Assembly (NCBI GenBank): GCA_019112785.1
Contig: DXIQ01000008.1
Span: 1-60,272 of the forward strand
Source: Candidatus Blautia stercorigallinarum
Lineage (GTDB): Bacteria; Bacillota; Clostridia; Lachnospirales; Lachnospiraceae
Length of the DNA: 60,272 bases
Reading direction: 5' to 3'
Shown here: in pieces, positions 1 through 7,730 of the stretch
Layout: each line of letters opens with the position of its first letter
Position numbering within the stretch: position 1 is the stretch's first letter
The notes under the pieces: generated by a model
Seen by the model: only the letters and a program-made list of their open reading frames with translations
The model's database searches: none
Told to the model about the DNA's origin: nothing
Program-made: the position numbers and the translations under genes

Positions 1-859
1 CTTTTAAGTACTGGCCATACTGGTTTTTCTTCAGAACCTCATATACTTTCATTACATCATCTTTGGTGATCCAGCCGTTTAAGTAGGCAATCTCTTCCAG
101 GCAGGCAATCTTTCTGTGCTGATGGTCTTCCATGGTCTTTACAAAGTTGGTGGCTTCTACCAGACTTTCGTGGGTACCTGTATCCAGCCAGGTAAAGCCC
201 TGTCCCAGGAGCTCTACATTTAACTGTCCGGCCTCCAGATAGATCCGGTTCAGATCTGTGATCTCCAGTTCTCCTCTGGGGCTTGGTTTTAAGTTTTTCG
301 CATAGTCTACAACCTTATTGTCATAGAAATACAGACCGGTAACACAGTAGTTACTCTTTGGATGTTCCGGTTTTTCCTCGATGGAAACTGCTTTTCCTTC
401 AGAATCAAATTCTACGATACCGAAACGCTCGGGATCGTCTACATAATAGCCGAATACGGTAGCCCCCTGGCCGCTTTCTGCGTTTTCCACAGCGGCTTTC
501 AGTCTTTTCTTCAGGCCGTGGCCTGCAAAAATATTGTCTCCCAGTACCATGGCTACACAGTCGTCTCCAATAAAGTCTGCGCCGATGATAAAGGCCTGGG
601 CAAGTCCATCGGGACTTGGTTGTACTTCGTAGGAGAGATGGACGCCAAACTGATGGCCGTCTCCCAAAAGGGCCTCAAACCGGGGAGTATCCTGAGGTGT
701 GGAAATGATCAGAATGTCCCGGATCCCTGCGTTCATGAGAACAGACAAGGGATAATAGATCATAGGCTTGTCATAGATGGGAAGCAGCTGTTTGGAAGTT
801 ACCATAGTCAGCGGGTAAAGGCGGGTTCCCGATCCGCCGGCAAGAATAATACCTTTCAT
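1..859 (-). CDS. rfbA: Glucose-1-phosphate thymidylyltransferase, 3' end beyond the window
   Basis: Read on the minus strand from the ATG at 859-857, which follows an AAGGAGAT ribosome site. The protein begins [18 protein letters not shown], the nucleotide-binding signature of sugar-nucleotide pyrophosphorylases, and continues through [17 protein letters not shown], typical of RfbA/RmlA. About 286 codons are visible and the frame is still open at base 1; RfbA is usually about 290-300 residues, so only a few residues are missing. It joins dTTP and glucose-1-phosphate to make dTDP-glucose, the first step towards dTDP-rhamnose for surface polysaccharide. The rest of the rhamnose genes would lie before the window. 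Expression probably starts at the promoter at 947-977, which carries a palindrome. The family call is very safe. Confidence 0.95.
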   Translation of the reverse strand, partial: MKGIILAGGSGTRLYPLTMVTSKQLLPIYDKPMIYYPLSVLMNAGIRDILIISTPQDTPRFEALLGDGHQFGVHLSYEVQPSPDGLAQAFIIGADFIGDDCVAMVLGDNIFAGHGLKKRLKAAVENAESGQGATVFGYYVDDPERFGIVEFDSEGKAVSIEEKPEHPKSNYCVTGLYFYDNKVVDYAKNLKPSPRGELEITDLNRIYLEAGQLNVELLGQGFTWLDTGTHESLVEATNFVKTMEDHQHRKIACLEEIAYLNGWITKDDVMKVYEVLKKNQYGQYLK

Positions 860-946
860 GAATAGATCTCCTTTGTGTATTTGTTCTTTTTTATTATTCA
901 TTAGTTTTCCATCAGATGTCGGATTATAAACTGCTATGTTAAATCT

Positions 947-977
947 ATTATATAAGGTGACGTTACGTCACCTTCAA
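947..977 (-). promoter_or_regulatory. rfbA promoter with a palindrome between -35 and -10
   Basis: On the minus strand, TTGAAG (977-972) and TATAAT (952-947) are separated by 19 bp. A palindrome with 10-bp arms, AAGGTGACGT and ACGTCACCTT around one central base (954-974), fills this spacer. A long 19-bp spacer holding a dyad is the layout of MerR-type promoters, and a MerR-family gene lies immediately upstream. The link to that regulator is inference. Confidence 0.6.
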
Positions 978-1108
978 CCCCTATTTACCAAATTTAAGAA
1001 ATTTTTTATAACTATCCATCTATAAGGAGTCATTTCTGCAGTCAGCAGGTCAAGGGAATATGCCTGTATCACTGCTGACCTGATGGCCCATATGCCTGCA
1101 GCGGGGTA

Positions 1109-2290
1109 TCACTTATTGCATGCAAAGAACCCGGCATCTTTGGTAATATAGAATCCCTCTGCTGTTTTTTTGGATACAAAGGACCGGAATTCCTTATATC
1201 TGTCCAGAATGTATTGATTCTGGTTGCCGTGGCAGGACAGGATGTAGGCGATGAGAGGTTCTGCCTGGGTCACCAGAAGGCTGTCCTCATATCTGTGCCA
1301 TTCTACCCTGGAAAAATAGGGACTAAGAAGTGAAGGTCCATTTTCTCTGCCGAATTTTTCGTAGAGTTTGTCTGCAGACAGGATGATCCGGCTGTCAAAG
1401 TCCTGGACCAGGCGGCTGATCTCAGCCATATGGTCTGCGCCATAGGCGCTGCAGAAAAAAACGCCCTCAGGCTTTAATACTCTTTTTATCCCCTTCAGAG
1501 TTTTATCCAGATCATCACAGTAGAACAGTACATGATTGGCAATGATCATATCAAACTGCTCATCGGGAAAAGGTATCTTCTGGCAGTCGAAAGGCTGGAA
1601 ACTGAAACGGGGATCTTCTCCGCCCAGGTTTCTCTTGGCGTCCCGGAGCATTCCCTTAGAGATATCGGAAAGAGTCAGGGAGATATTTTCCGGAAGCTTT
1701 TCTTTATTCTGGGACCAGAGCGAACCGTCTCCACATCCTAACTCCAGGATCTTCATTCCCTCCCGGGGCTGGTACATGCGGAAGAGCCATGGAAACCAGC
1801 CTTCTTTATTCTGAGAGTACAGACTGTGGAGCCGGATCCGGTCGGAAATATTTTTGGAATTGAGATACTGACCTTTCAGGCTCGTTTCCATTCCGGTAAG
1901 GTGGATCAGATCCAGCATGTGGCTCCAGTTAATACCGCGGTTTTCCTTTATTTCTTTGGTGGTATCTTCAATGGCTTTTTCTACAAGCTGCAGCTGCTCG
2001 ATCCGGTCCTGGACCAGCTTCTGCTGAAGGGCCAGGGAGTTCAGGGTAAAGTGGTAGTCGGTGTCATCTATGGTCATTTCCTTGATATCTTCCAGAGAAA
2101 ATCCCAGGTATTTCAGCAGCAGGATCTGCTGAAGCCGGGCAAAATCCTTATCTGTATAGAAACGTGACCCTGCCGGGGAGACATAGGAAGGCTTTAAGAT
2201 ATTCTGTTTGTCATAAAAACGGACAGTGCGCACGGAAATGCGGGCCATCTTGGCAAACTGTCCGGAAGTATAGTATCCGTCTGGTTTCAT
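1109..2290 (-). CDS. MerR-family regulator fused to a SAM-dependent methyltransferase
   Basis: A 393-residue protein in two parts. Residues 1-75 are a MerR winged helix (YTSGQFAKMARISVRTVRFYDK, then FARLQQILLLKYLGFSLEDI), followed by a short helix that would pair dimers. From about residue 175 it is a class I methyltransferase: MKILELGCGDGSLW is motif I (SAM binding), and FDMIIANHVLFYCDD fits motif IV. MerR proteins usually carry a small effector domain, so an enzyme domain in that place is notable, although such fusions do occur in Clostridia. The ATG at 2290 follows GAAGGAAA. The gene is transcribed towards rfbA, whose promoter has MerR-type geometry. The methyl acceptor is unknown. Domain calls are strong; the target is a guess. 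Confidence 0.88.
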   Translation of the reverse strand: MKPDGYYTSGQFAKMARISVRTVRFYDKQNILKPSYVSPAGSRFYTDKDFARLQQILLLKYLGFSLEDIKEMTIDDTDYHFTLNSLALQQKLVQDRIEQLQLVEKAIEDTTKEIKENRGINWSHMLDLIHLTGMETSLKGQYLNSKNISDRIRLHSLYSQNKEGWFPWLFRMYQPREGMKILELGCGDGSLWSQNKEKLPENISLTLSDISKGMLRDAKRNLGGEDPRFSFQPFDCQKIPFPDEQFDMIIANHVLFYCDDLDKTLKGIKRVLKPEGVFFCSAYGADHMAEISRLVQDFDSRIILSADKLYEKFGRENGPSLLSPYFSRVEWHRYEDSLLVTQAEPLIAYILSCHGNQNQYILDRYKEFRSFVSKKTAEGFYITKDAGFFACNK

Positions 2291-2324
2291 AGAGGTATTT
2301 CCTTCTTAGATTTCTATTATCCTT

Positions 2325-2354
2325 ATTATAAGGGGAAAATTGGAGGGAAGACAA
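2325..2354 (-). promoter_or_regulatory. Promoter of the MerR-methyltransferase gene
   Basis: On the minus strand, TTGTCT (2354-2349) and TATAAT (2330-2325) are 18 bp apart and lie 35 bp ahead of the ATG at 2290. The spacer is pyrimidine-rich. Between here and the next gene (2355-2618) I see only AT-rich sequence and a possible plus-strand TATAAT near 2571. Confidence 0.6.
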
Positions 2355-2618
2355 GAAATTTGCGATGAAATTTCATTGAGCTGAATTATAGGCCGTGATA
2401 AAATTTACTTACAGAGAACAGAAATGATATAGAAACTTTTCTGTATTCTTTTCCTGAACTTCTATTTACCAGATCTTAGGATCTGCTGTATCTGATTGTC
2501 TGGACCAGACAAAATTCCCATTATATGTTATGAAAAAAATTGCGTTCTGTTCTTTGGTGGTTTTATCAGGTATAATAAAATATACAGAGGGTTCCTGTAT
2601 CAGGCAGAAGGAGGCTGT

Positions 2619-3467
2619 ATGCAGGAAAAATTAAAGAAATATCCCACGGATTATATACATTTAGAGGATATGGCCATGAAGACTGCGGCTCAGTATTTTG
2701 GCGAAGAGTTGCTGGGCTATCTGGGAGTGAAAGAAAAACCAGTCAGAGTAGTGCCTACCGAGATTATCCAACTGGAAGCAAGACAGCTCTATCAGGATTT
2801 CAATTTCGAGATGGAAAATGGCTGGTGGTATCACTTTGAGTTTGAAAGTGACGAAATCACAGAAGAGGATCTGATGAGATTTTGGGAATACGAGGTGGCT
2901 ACCAGCCGTATCTATAAGGTTCCGGTAGTAACCTGTGTACTCTGCTCAGCAAAAGTGAAGAGGCTGAAGGACGAAATCACCTGAGGGCTGAATACATATA
3001 GAGTGGAAATCATCTGTTTGAAAGGAGAAGATGCAGATACTCTGTTTGGAAAATTAGAAAAGCAGGGAAAAATGCAGCGGGAAGATATGATACCTGTGCT
3101 TTTGAGCCCTTTGATGGGAGGCAGAATGGCGATAAAGGATAGGATCCTTCAGGGAATCTATTATGTGAAAAATGAAGAGGGCAAATTGCCGGAGATTGAA
3201 ATCGGAAAGATGCAGGCAGTGCTCTATGCATTTGCAAATAAGTTCTTAAACGCAGGAGAGCTGGAAGAAATTAAGGAGGCGATCGCAATGACGAAACTGG
3301 GAGAAATGCTTTTTGATGATGGGGTAAAGGCTGGAGAGAAGAAAGGAGAAGAAAAAATGAGTAAGCTGACGATCCGGCTGTTAGATGAAAAACGATACGG
3401 GGATCTGGAGAGAGCGGTGAAAGACCAGGAATACAGAGAAAAATTATACAAGGCCTTTGGAATCTGA
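2619..3467 (+). pseudogene. Rpn/PD-(D/E)XK nuclease family protein interrupted by an in-frame TGA
   Basis: The gene starts at the ATG at 2619 behind AGGAGG. A first part of 121 codons ends at TGA (2982-2984). The same frame then continues without a shift, reading GLNTYR into VEIICLKGEDADTLFGKL, which is the normal continuation of this family, to 3467. Together the two parts make about 282 residues, the usual size. The N-terminal half has the nuclease-like core (FNFEMENGWWYHFEFES). The C-terminal half has the family's helical tail with lysine- and glutamate-rich stretches. Rpn proteins are recombination-promoting or transposase-like nucleases and often occur in decaying multicopy sets. A single point mutation explains the break. 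A GTG at 3003 could restart the second half, but a free C-terminal piece would lack the nuclease core. Confidence 0.75.
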
Positions 3468-3583
3468 CAGGAGCCTGTGGATAAACTGCTGGTATATTCC
3501 CATCCTTTTTGCTACAATAGGAGAAAAGATCTGTCAGACTTTTTCTAACATATAGAAAGTCTGAAATTAGGAGGAACAGAAGT

Positions 3584-4540
3584 ATGAAAATCGCATTATT
3601 AGAGCCTATCGGAGTACCAGAAGAGACTATCCAGGCATATGGGGACAGGATCCGCAGCCTGGGACATGAATTCGTAAGTTATGACACAGTGACTACAGAT
3701 CCGGAGGAGCTGAAGGAGCGCTCCAAAGGCTGTGAGATCGTTATGATTGCCAACCACCCATATAAGGATGAAGTAGTTGCCGCTTCTGAAGATTTAAAGA
3801 TGATCTCCGTGGCGTTTACAGGAATCGACCATGTAGGAACGAAAGCATGCAAAGAAAAAGGTGTGACTGTGTGCAATGCAGCAGGATATTCTAACGAGAC
3901 TGTGGCAGAGCTGATCCTGGGATTTGCGGTAGACGCTTTGAGAAATGTGGCAAAAGCCAATGATATAGTGAGAAAAGGAGGCACCAGCGCAGGTATCGGG
4001 GGAAGAGAAATCTGTGGAAGAACCGTAGGTATCATCGGCCTGGGCCAGATCGGAACCCGGGCAGCTCAGCTTTTCCAGGCTTTCGGCGCAAAGGTGATCG
4101 CCTATAACAGGAGCCAGTCCCAGAAAGCTTTGGATATGGGGATCGAGTATCGTTCTCTGGATGAAGTCTTGGAGGAAAGTGATATTATTTCTTTGAACCT
4201 GCCTTTAAATGACGAGACCAGAGGATTTATCGATAAAGAAAAGATCAGTAAGATGAAGAGAGACGCAGTCTTTATTAACTGTGCAAGAGGTCCTATTGTG
4301 GATAACAAGGCTCTGGCTGAGGCTTTAAATGAGGATAAGCTGGGCTTTGCCTGTGTGGATGTTTTTGACATGGAGCCGCCTATCCCGGAAGATTATCCTC
4401 TCCTTCATGCCAAGAATACACTGCTGACTCCTCATCAGGCGTTTATTTCTGAGGAATCTATGCTAAGAAGAGCAGAAATTGTTTTCCAGAATGTATTTGC
4501 GTATCTGGAAGGAAAACCGGAAAACGTGTGTAAGTTATAA
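3584..4540 (+). CDS. D-isomer specific 2-hydroxyacid dehydrogenase
   Basis: A 318-residue NAD-dependent oxidoreductase of the phosphoglycerate / D-lactate dehydrogenase family. It has a split substrate domain and a central Rossmann fold with GLGQIG near residue 153. The catalytic triad is visible: Arg in NCARGPIVD, Glu in DMEPP and His in TPHQAF. It should interconvert a 2-keto acid and a D-2-hydroxyacid in the cytoplasm; the sequence does not settle which one. At 318 residues it lacks the ACT domain of long SerA enzymes. The ATG follows AGGAGG with good spacing. A hairpin (3535-3563, arms CAGACTTT and AAGTCTG) lies just upstream in the leader. It stands alone and ends at a shared terminator. 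Confidence 0.9.
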   Translation: MKIALLEPIGVPEETIQAYGDRIRSLGHEFVSYDTVTTDPEELKERSKGCEIVMIANHPYKDEVVAASEDLKMISVAFTGIDHVGTKACKEKGVTVCNAAGYSNETVAELILGFAVDALRNVAKANDIVRKGGTSAGIGGREICGRTVGIIGLGQIGTRAAQLFQAFGAKVIAYNRSQSQKALDMGIEYRSLDEVLEESDIISLNLPLNDETRGFIDKEKISKMKRDAVFINCARGPIVDNKALAEALNEDKLGFACVDVFDMEPPIPEDYPLLHAKNTLLTPHQAFISEESMLRRAEIVFQNVFAYLEGKPENVCKL

Positions 4541-4576
4541 AATGACTTTTTTATGCCGGCTGTAAGCCGGGCAGAG

Positions 4577-4636
4577 AAAAAGCAGATGGCTGTCTGGAAG
4601 AGCAACAGGATCTTCTGTAACAGTCATCTGCTTTTT
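4577..4636. terminator. Bidirectional intrinsic terminator
   Basis: AAAAAGCAGATG...CTGT pairs with ACAGTCATCTGCTTTTT, giving an A-tract, stem and T-tract that work in both directions. It separates the dehydrogenase from the convergent YfcC gene. Confidence 0.85.
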
Positions 4637-4650
4637 GCAGCTCTATAAAA

Positions 4651-6048
4651 CTATACCGGCCAGACAATCGTGGAAATTGCCATCAGCACTGCCTGGGTCA
4701 GGAGGATCAGGAGGAACAGTGGAACAAACCATTTCCACCATTTCTCAATCTTGATACCTGCGATGCCGCAGATGATAGGAGCTGAAGCTGTCGGCCACAG
4801 TACGTTGGAGAGACCGTCGCCAAACTGGAAGGCCAGGATGGCGCTTTGCCGGGAGATCCCTACCAGGTCTGCCAGAGGCGCCATGATAGGCATGCTGGTC
4901 ACTGCCTGTCCGGAGCCGGAAGGGATCAGGAAATTGATCAGAGTCTGTACGATCAGCATGGCTATGGAAGAAAGCCAGCCCGGAAGGTTGGTCAGCGGGA
5001 TAGACAGACCGTAAACCACAGTATCGATAATATGCCCGGCCTGGAGGATGACCAGGATACCACGGGCGATACCGATCATCAGACAGGCTACGGCGATATC
5101 TTTAAATCCATTGGCCATTTTTTCTGCGATGGTGTTAGGTCCCCAGCCCATGATAAAGGAGCTGATAACACCCATGATCAGGAAGGTGGTGGCAATATCG
5201 CCAAAGCCCCAGCCCTGGACTTTTACACCCCAGACGATCACCACGATCCCGGCTACCAGAACAGCCAGAACGGCTTTCTCCCGAATGCCGAAAGGATGTT
5301 TATGTACGTCATCTTCTGACATGGCAAGGTGGCTGAAATCATCGCCATAGACCAGACTCTTGGAAGGATCTTTCTGGATCTTTAAGGCGTAGCGGATGGT
5401 AAATATAGAAGCTACCACGATCATAGCCAGGTGGCAGACCAGCCGGTAGCCGGAACCGGAAAGCTGGGGCACCCCGGCAATCTCCTGAGCCATACCTACG
5501 GTGAAGGGATTCATGATGGATCCGCTGTATCCAAGACCAGTGCCCAGAGCCACAATGGCCAGTCCCACAATGGCGTCATAGCCCATGGCAATGGCAATAC
5601 CTACAAAGATAGGGATAAAAGGAAACATTTCTTCAAAAACAGCGATACTGGAAGAGGCAGCCCCGATCAGGGTGATAAAGATCGGTATGATAATGACCCG
5701 GGAATTTCCCTTCAATATCCGGAGCATCCAGGCCACCAGACCATTGAAGGCCCCCGAAGCAATGATCAGGCCGATAGAGGCATAGGCTACAAATACAAAG
5801 AAGACGACATCAGCGCCTGCCACCATGCCTTCATAGATAGATTTAACAGTTTCAAAAGGTCCCACAGGACTTTGCTCTACTTCATGGTAGGTGCCCGGAA
5901 CCACCAGTTCTGTACCGGATTCATTAGGTTCCCGGTCGAATTCGCCGGCAGGCAGGATCCAGGTGGCTACCGCACATACAATAATAAAGGATACCAGCAG
6001 CACATAGATGTGAGGCAGGTGAAATTTCTTTTTCTCTTTTTTTTCCAT
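4651..6048 (-). CDS. YfcC-family carboxylate / amino-acid-type transporter
   Basis: A 465-residue polytopic membrane protein. It starts with a basic stretch (MEKKEKKKFHLPHIYVLL) and has roughly twelve hydrophobic segments. The pattern (WILPAGEFDRE near residue 30, the EEMFPFIPIFVGIA segment, GSIMNPFTVGMAQEIAG, and IPSGSGQAVTSMPIMAPLADL near the C-terminus) matches the YfcC / C4-dicarboxylate anaerobic carrier superfamily (DcuC-like). YfcC genes are commonly paired with M20 amidohydrolases, as here, which suggests import of a substrate, or export of a product, of the hydrolase at 6225-7406; the substrate is unknown. It is the second gene of a minus-strand operon. A 146-bp palindromic repeat sits between the two genes and may lower or decouple its expression. 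Confidence 0.85.
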   Translation of the reverse strand: MEKKEKKKFHLPHIYVLLVSFIIVCAVATWILPAGEFDREPNESGTELVVPGTYHEVEQSPVGPFETVKSIYEGMVAGADVVFFVFVAYASIGLIIASGAFNGLVAWMLRILKGNSRVIIIPIFITLIGAASSSIAVFEEMFPFIPIFVGIAIAMGYDAIVGLAIVALGTGLGYSGSIMNPFTVGMAQEIAGVPQLSGSGYRLVCHLAMIVVASIFTIRYALKIQKDPSKSLVYGDDFSHLAMSEDDVHKHPFGIREKAVLAVLVAGIVVIVWGVKVQGWGFGDIATTFLIMGVISSFIMGWGPNTIAEKMANGFKDIAVACLMIGIARGILVILQAGHIIDTVVYGLSIPLTNLPGWLSSIAMLIVQTLINFLIPSGSGQAVTSMPIMAPLADLVGISRQSAILAFQFGDGLSNVLWPTASAPIICGIAGIKIEKWWKWFVPLFLLILLTQAVLMAISTIVWPV

Positions 6049-6072
6049 AAAAAATACTCCGTTCTTTTTCTT

Positions 6073-6218
6073 GGGGCTGTCGCATTAGTCATATGTCAGG
6101 AATATTTATACATTTTATGCGAATTTGTCGAGCATAGCATTGAGACTATAGGCTCAATGCGGCACAGACTGAGCAATAAAATGTATAAATATTCTCGATT
6201 TTGATTTGCGACAGTCCC
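6073..6218. repeat. 146-bp palindromic element (longest copy of a dispersed hairpin family)
   Basis: The ends are inverted (GGGGCTGTCGCA at 6073-6084 and TGCGACAGTCCC at 6207-6218). An inner 18-bp arm (6101-6118) matches 6176-6193 exactly as its reverse complement. A third small hairpin (GCATTGAG / CTCAATGC) sits in the middle. Related ends occur at 20515-20575, 40056-40112 and 50675-50721. There is no coding capacity. It resembles a non-autonomous mobile element (MITE-like) lying between two genes of one operon. Confidence 0.75.
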
Positions 6219-6224
6219 TATGTA

Positions 6225-7406
6225 TTATTTTTTCTGTTTCAGGGAAGTTTCCCAGGAGTTTGCAATCTTTTTGCAAAAATCCGGTTCGTTGTAGATCTTC
6301 AGGAACAGCTCTGTCAGCACGGCGGCTCCGGACAGCATGGCCTGATGGGCCTTATCCGTCCGGCAGGCATTGCGGAAATCTGTGGTGTGAAGAGCCAGAT
6401 TTTCTTCTGTGACTGCGATAAGAGGCTGAATGGAGGGACAATGATAGCTGACATTCCCCACATCGGAGGAGCCGGAGGGGAGGTCTATGGTTCCCACTTT
6501 TTCCCCGTATTTTTCCAGAAGCTGAGCTACGGTATTTTCCAGGGGCGCTGTGCGCACCATGTCGAAGAAGTCAGAAAGCCCTGGGGTCAGAGTTACGGTA
6601 CAGTCCAGTGCCATGGCGGCAGCATCGGCGCATTTACGGATAGCCTCATCCATGACTTCCAGTTTTTTCATAGAATCTGTCCGGAATTCCATACGGATCC
6701 GGCAGAAGTCGGGGATGATATTAGGTGCTTTGCCTCCGTCAAGGATCACGGAATTTACATGGACATCCGGGGTAAAACATTCTCTTCTGGCATCTATAAG
6801 ATCCAGAAATTTTCTCCCGGCAGCCAGGGCGCTTTTTCCTTCCCAGGGCGCGCCTACAGCGTGGGCGGCTTTTCCGTGGAAATCTACTACATAGCACCGG
6901 AGGCTGAGTACATCCATGTCAGGGATAGAAAGACCTCCTGCGGTACTGTGCATCATGGCGGCCAAAGCCATTCCGTCAAAGATCCCCTGCTGGGCCATGC
7001 CGATCTTGGCTCCGTTTTCTTCTTCGGCCGGTGTGCCGATGACATAGAGTTTTCCCTTGAAAGAATCTTTCAGTTCCATAAGCCCCAGGCCGGCAAGAAC
7101 AGAAAGAGCCCCGTGAAGATTATGACCGCAGCCGTGTCCGATCCCCGGAAGAGCGTCATATTCTACCAGAAGCGCGGCGGAAGGTCCATCTCCATTGTCC
7201 AGATAACCGCAGAATGCGGTATCGTATCCTGCATAAGGATAAGTTACCTGAAAGCCGGCTTCTTCTAAGATCCCGGCGATTTTTTTGCTGGATTCATATT
7301 CTTCATAGGGCAGCTCCGGATGATCGGAAAGATCCAGGCTCAGAGCTACGGCCTCTTGAAAATGTTTTTCAAGAGCCTGAAGAATCTGATTTTTTTCAAC
7401 TTGCAT
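6225..7406 (-). CDS. M20-family amidohydrolase / metallopeptidase
   Basis: A 393-residue cytoplasmic zinc hydrolase of the M20D group (AbgB, aminoacylase and hippurate-hydrolase relatives). Visible metal-site motifs are EYDALPGIGHGCGHNLHG near residue 95, PAEEENGAKIGM near 130 and a small dimerisation domain around VDFHGKAAHAVGAPWEGKSA. It removes an acyl or aminobenzoyl group from an amide-linked amino acid; the exact substrate cannot be read. I chose the ATG at 7406, behind AAAGGGGGAT, instead of an upstream in-frame start at 7583, because the extra 59 codons read through a structured leader repeat and look non-coding. It is transcribed from 7662-7690 and followed by yfcC, so the pair probably handles one imported conjugate. 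Confidence 0.9.
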   Translation of the reverse strand: MQVEKNQILQALEKHFQEAVALSLDLSDHPELPYEEYESSKKIAGILEEAGFQVTYPYAGYDTAFCGYLDNGDGPSAALLVEYDALPGIGHGCGHNLHGALSVLAGLGLMELKDSFKGKLYVIGTPAEEENGAKIGMAQQGIFDGMALAAMMHSTAGGLSIPDMDVLSLRCYVVDFHGKAAHAVGAPWEGKSALAAGRKFLDLIDARRECFTPDVHVNSVILDGGKAPNIIPDFCRIRMEFRTDSMKKLEVMDEAIRKCADAAAMALDCTVTLTPGLSDFFDMVRTAPLENTVAQLLEKYGEKVGTIDLPSGSSDVGNVSYHCPSIQPLIAVTEENLALHTTDFRNACRTDKAHQAMLSGAAVLTELFLKIYNEPDFCKKIANSWETSLKQKK

Positions 7407-7497
7407 AACAATCCCCCTTTTTATGATCAGTAATAGGACTCTCAGCAGATAAAGGGATGCTGGTGTACTGACACGACACTGATCCAGGCAGGTCATC

Positions 7498-7596
7498 CAT
7501 TCCTGCGGGCAACGGGCCAAGCGGACATGCTGGCATGTCCATTTGTCGACTGCCGCGAGGGTCAAATACCTCGATGCTTGCATCGGGGTATTTGAC
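7498..7596 (-). ncRNA. Structured leader element, copy 1 (nested hairpins)
   Basis: Read on the minus strand, the element begins with a strong hairpin (arms at 7587-7596 and 7561-7570, upper stem CGATGC-AA-GCATCG). A nested hairpin follows: an outer GC-rich pair (7553-7557 with 7505-7509) around GGACATGC-CA-GCATGTCC (7540-7523). The same design in the same orientation lies ahead of the FGGY kinase (59811-59940). It sits inside the roughly 250-nt 5' leader predicted from the promoter at 7662-7690. Whether it acts as RNA or as a DNA repeat is unknown. Confidence 0.55.
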
Positions 7597-7661
7597 TTGA
7601 AAATGAGCGTGCAGCTACAAGCCCCCCCTGCATACAGAGTACAAAATTAGTGTATTACCAG

Positions 7662-7690
7662 ATTATAACATTAAAGTGAAGAAGGTACAA
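7662..7690 (-). promoter_or_regulatory. Promoter of the M20-yfcC operon
   Basis: On the minus strand, TTGTAC (7690-7685) and TATAAT (7667-7662) are 17 bp apart. Transcription should start near 7655, leaving a leader of about 250 nt that contains the nested-hairpin element. Confidence 0.75.
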
Positions 7691-7730
7691 GAAATTTCAG
7701 AAATTTTAGACAACAGTTCTTAAATACGGA

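Noticed and set aside
1021..1105. Stem GTCAGCAG...CTGCTGAC as a terminator of the MerR gene
   Set aside because: The loop is long and no T-tract follows on the minus strand, so support is too weak to list it.
2982..2984. TGA as a selenocysteine codon
   Set aside because: The Rpn family has no selenoproteins, the position is not catalytic, and I see no suitable hairpin right after the codon.
7407..7583. A 59-codon N-terminal extension of the M20 amidohydrolase
   Set aside because: It reads through the nested-hairpin element that also occurs before another gene, and the normal family start at 7406 has a strong ribosome site.
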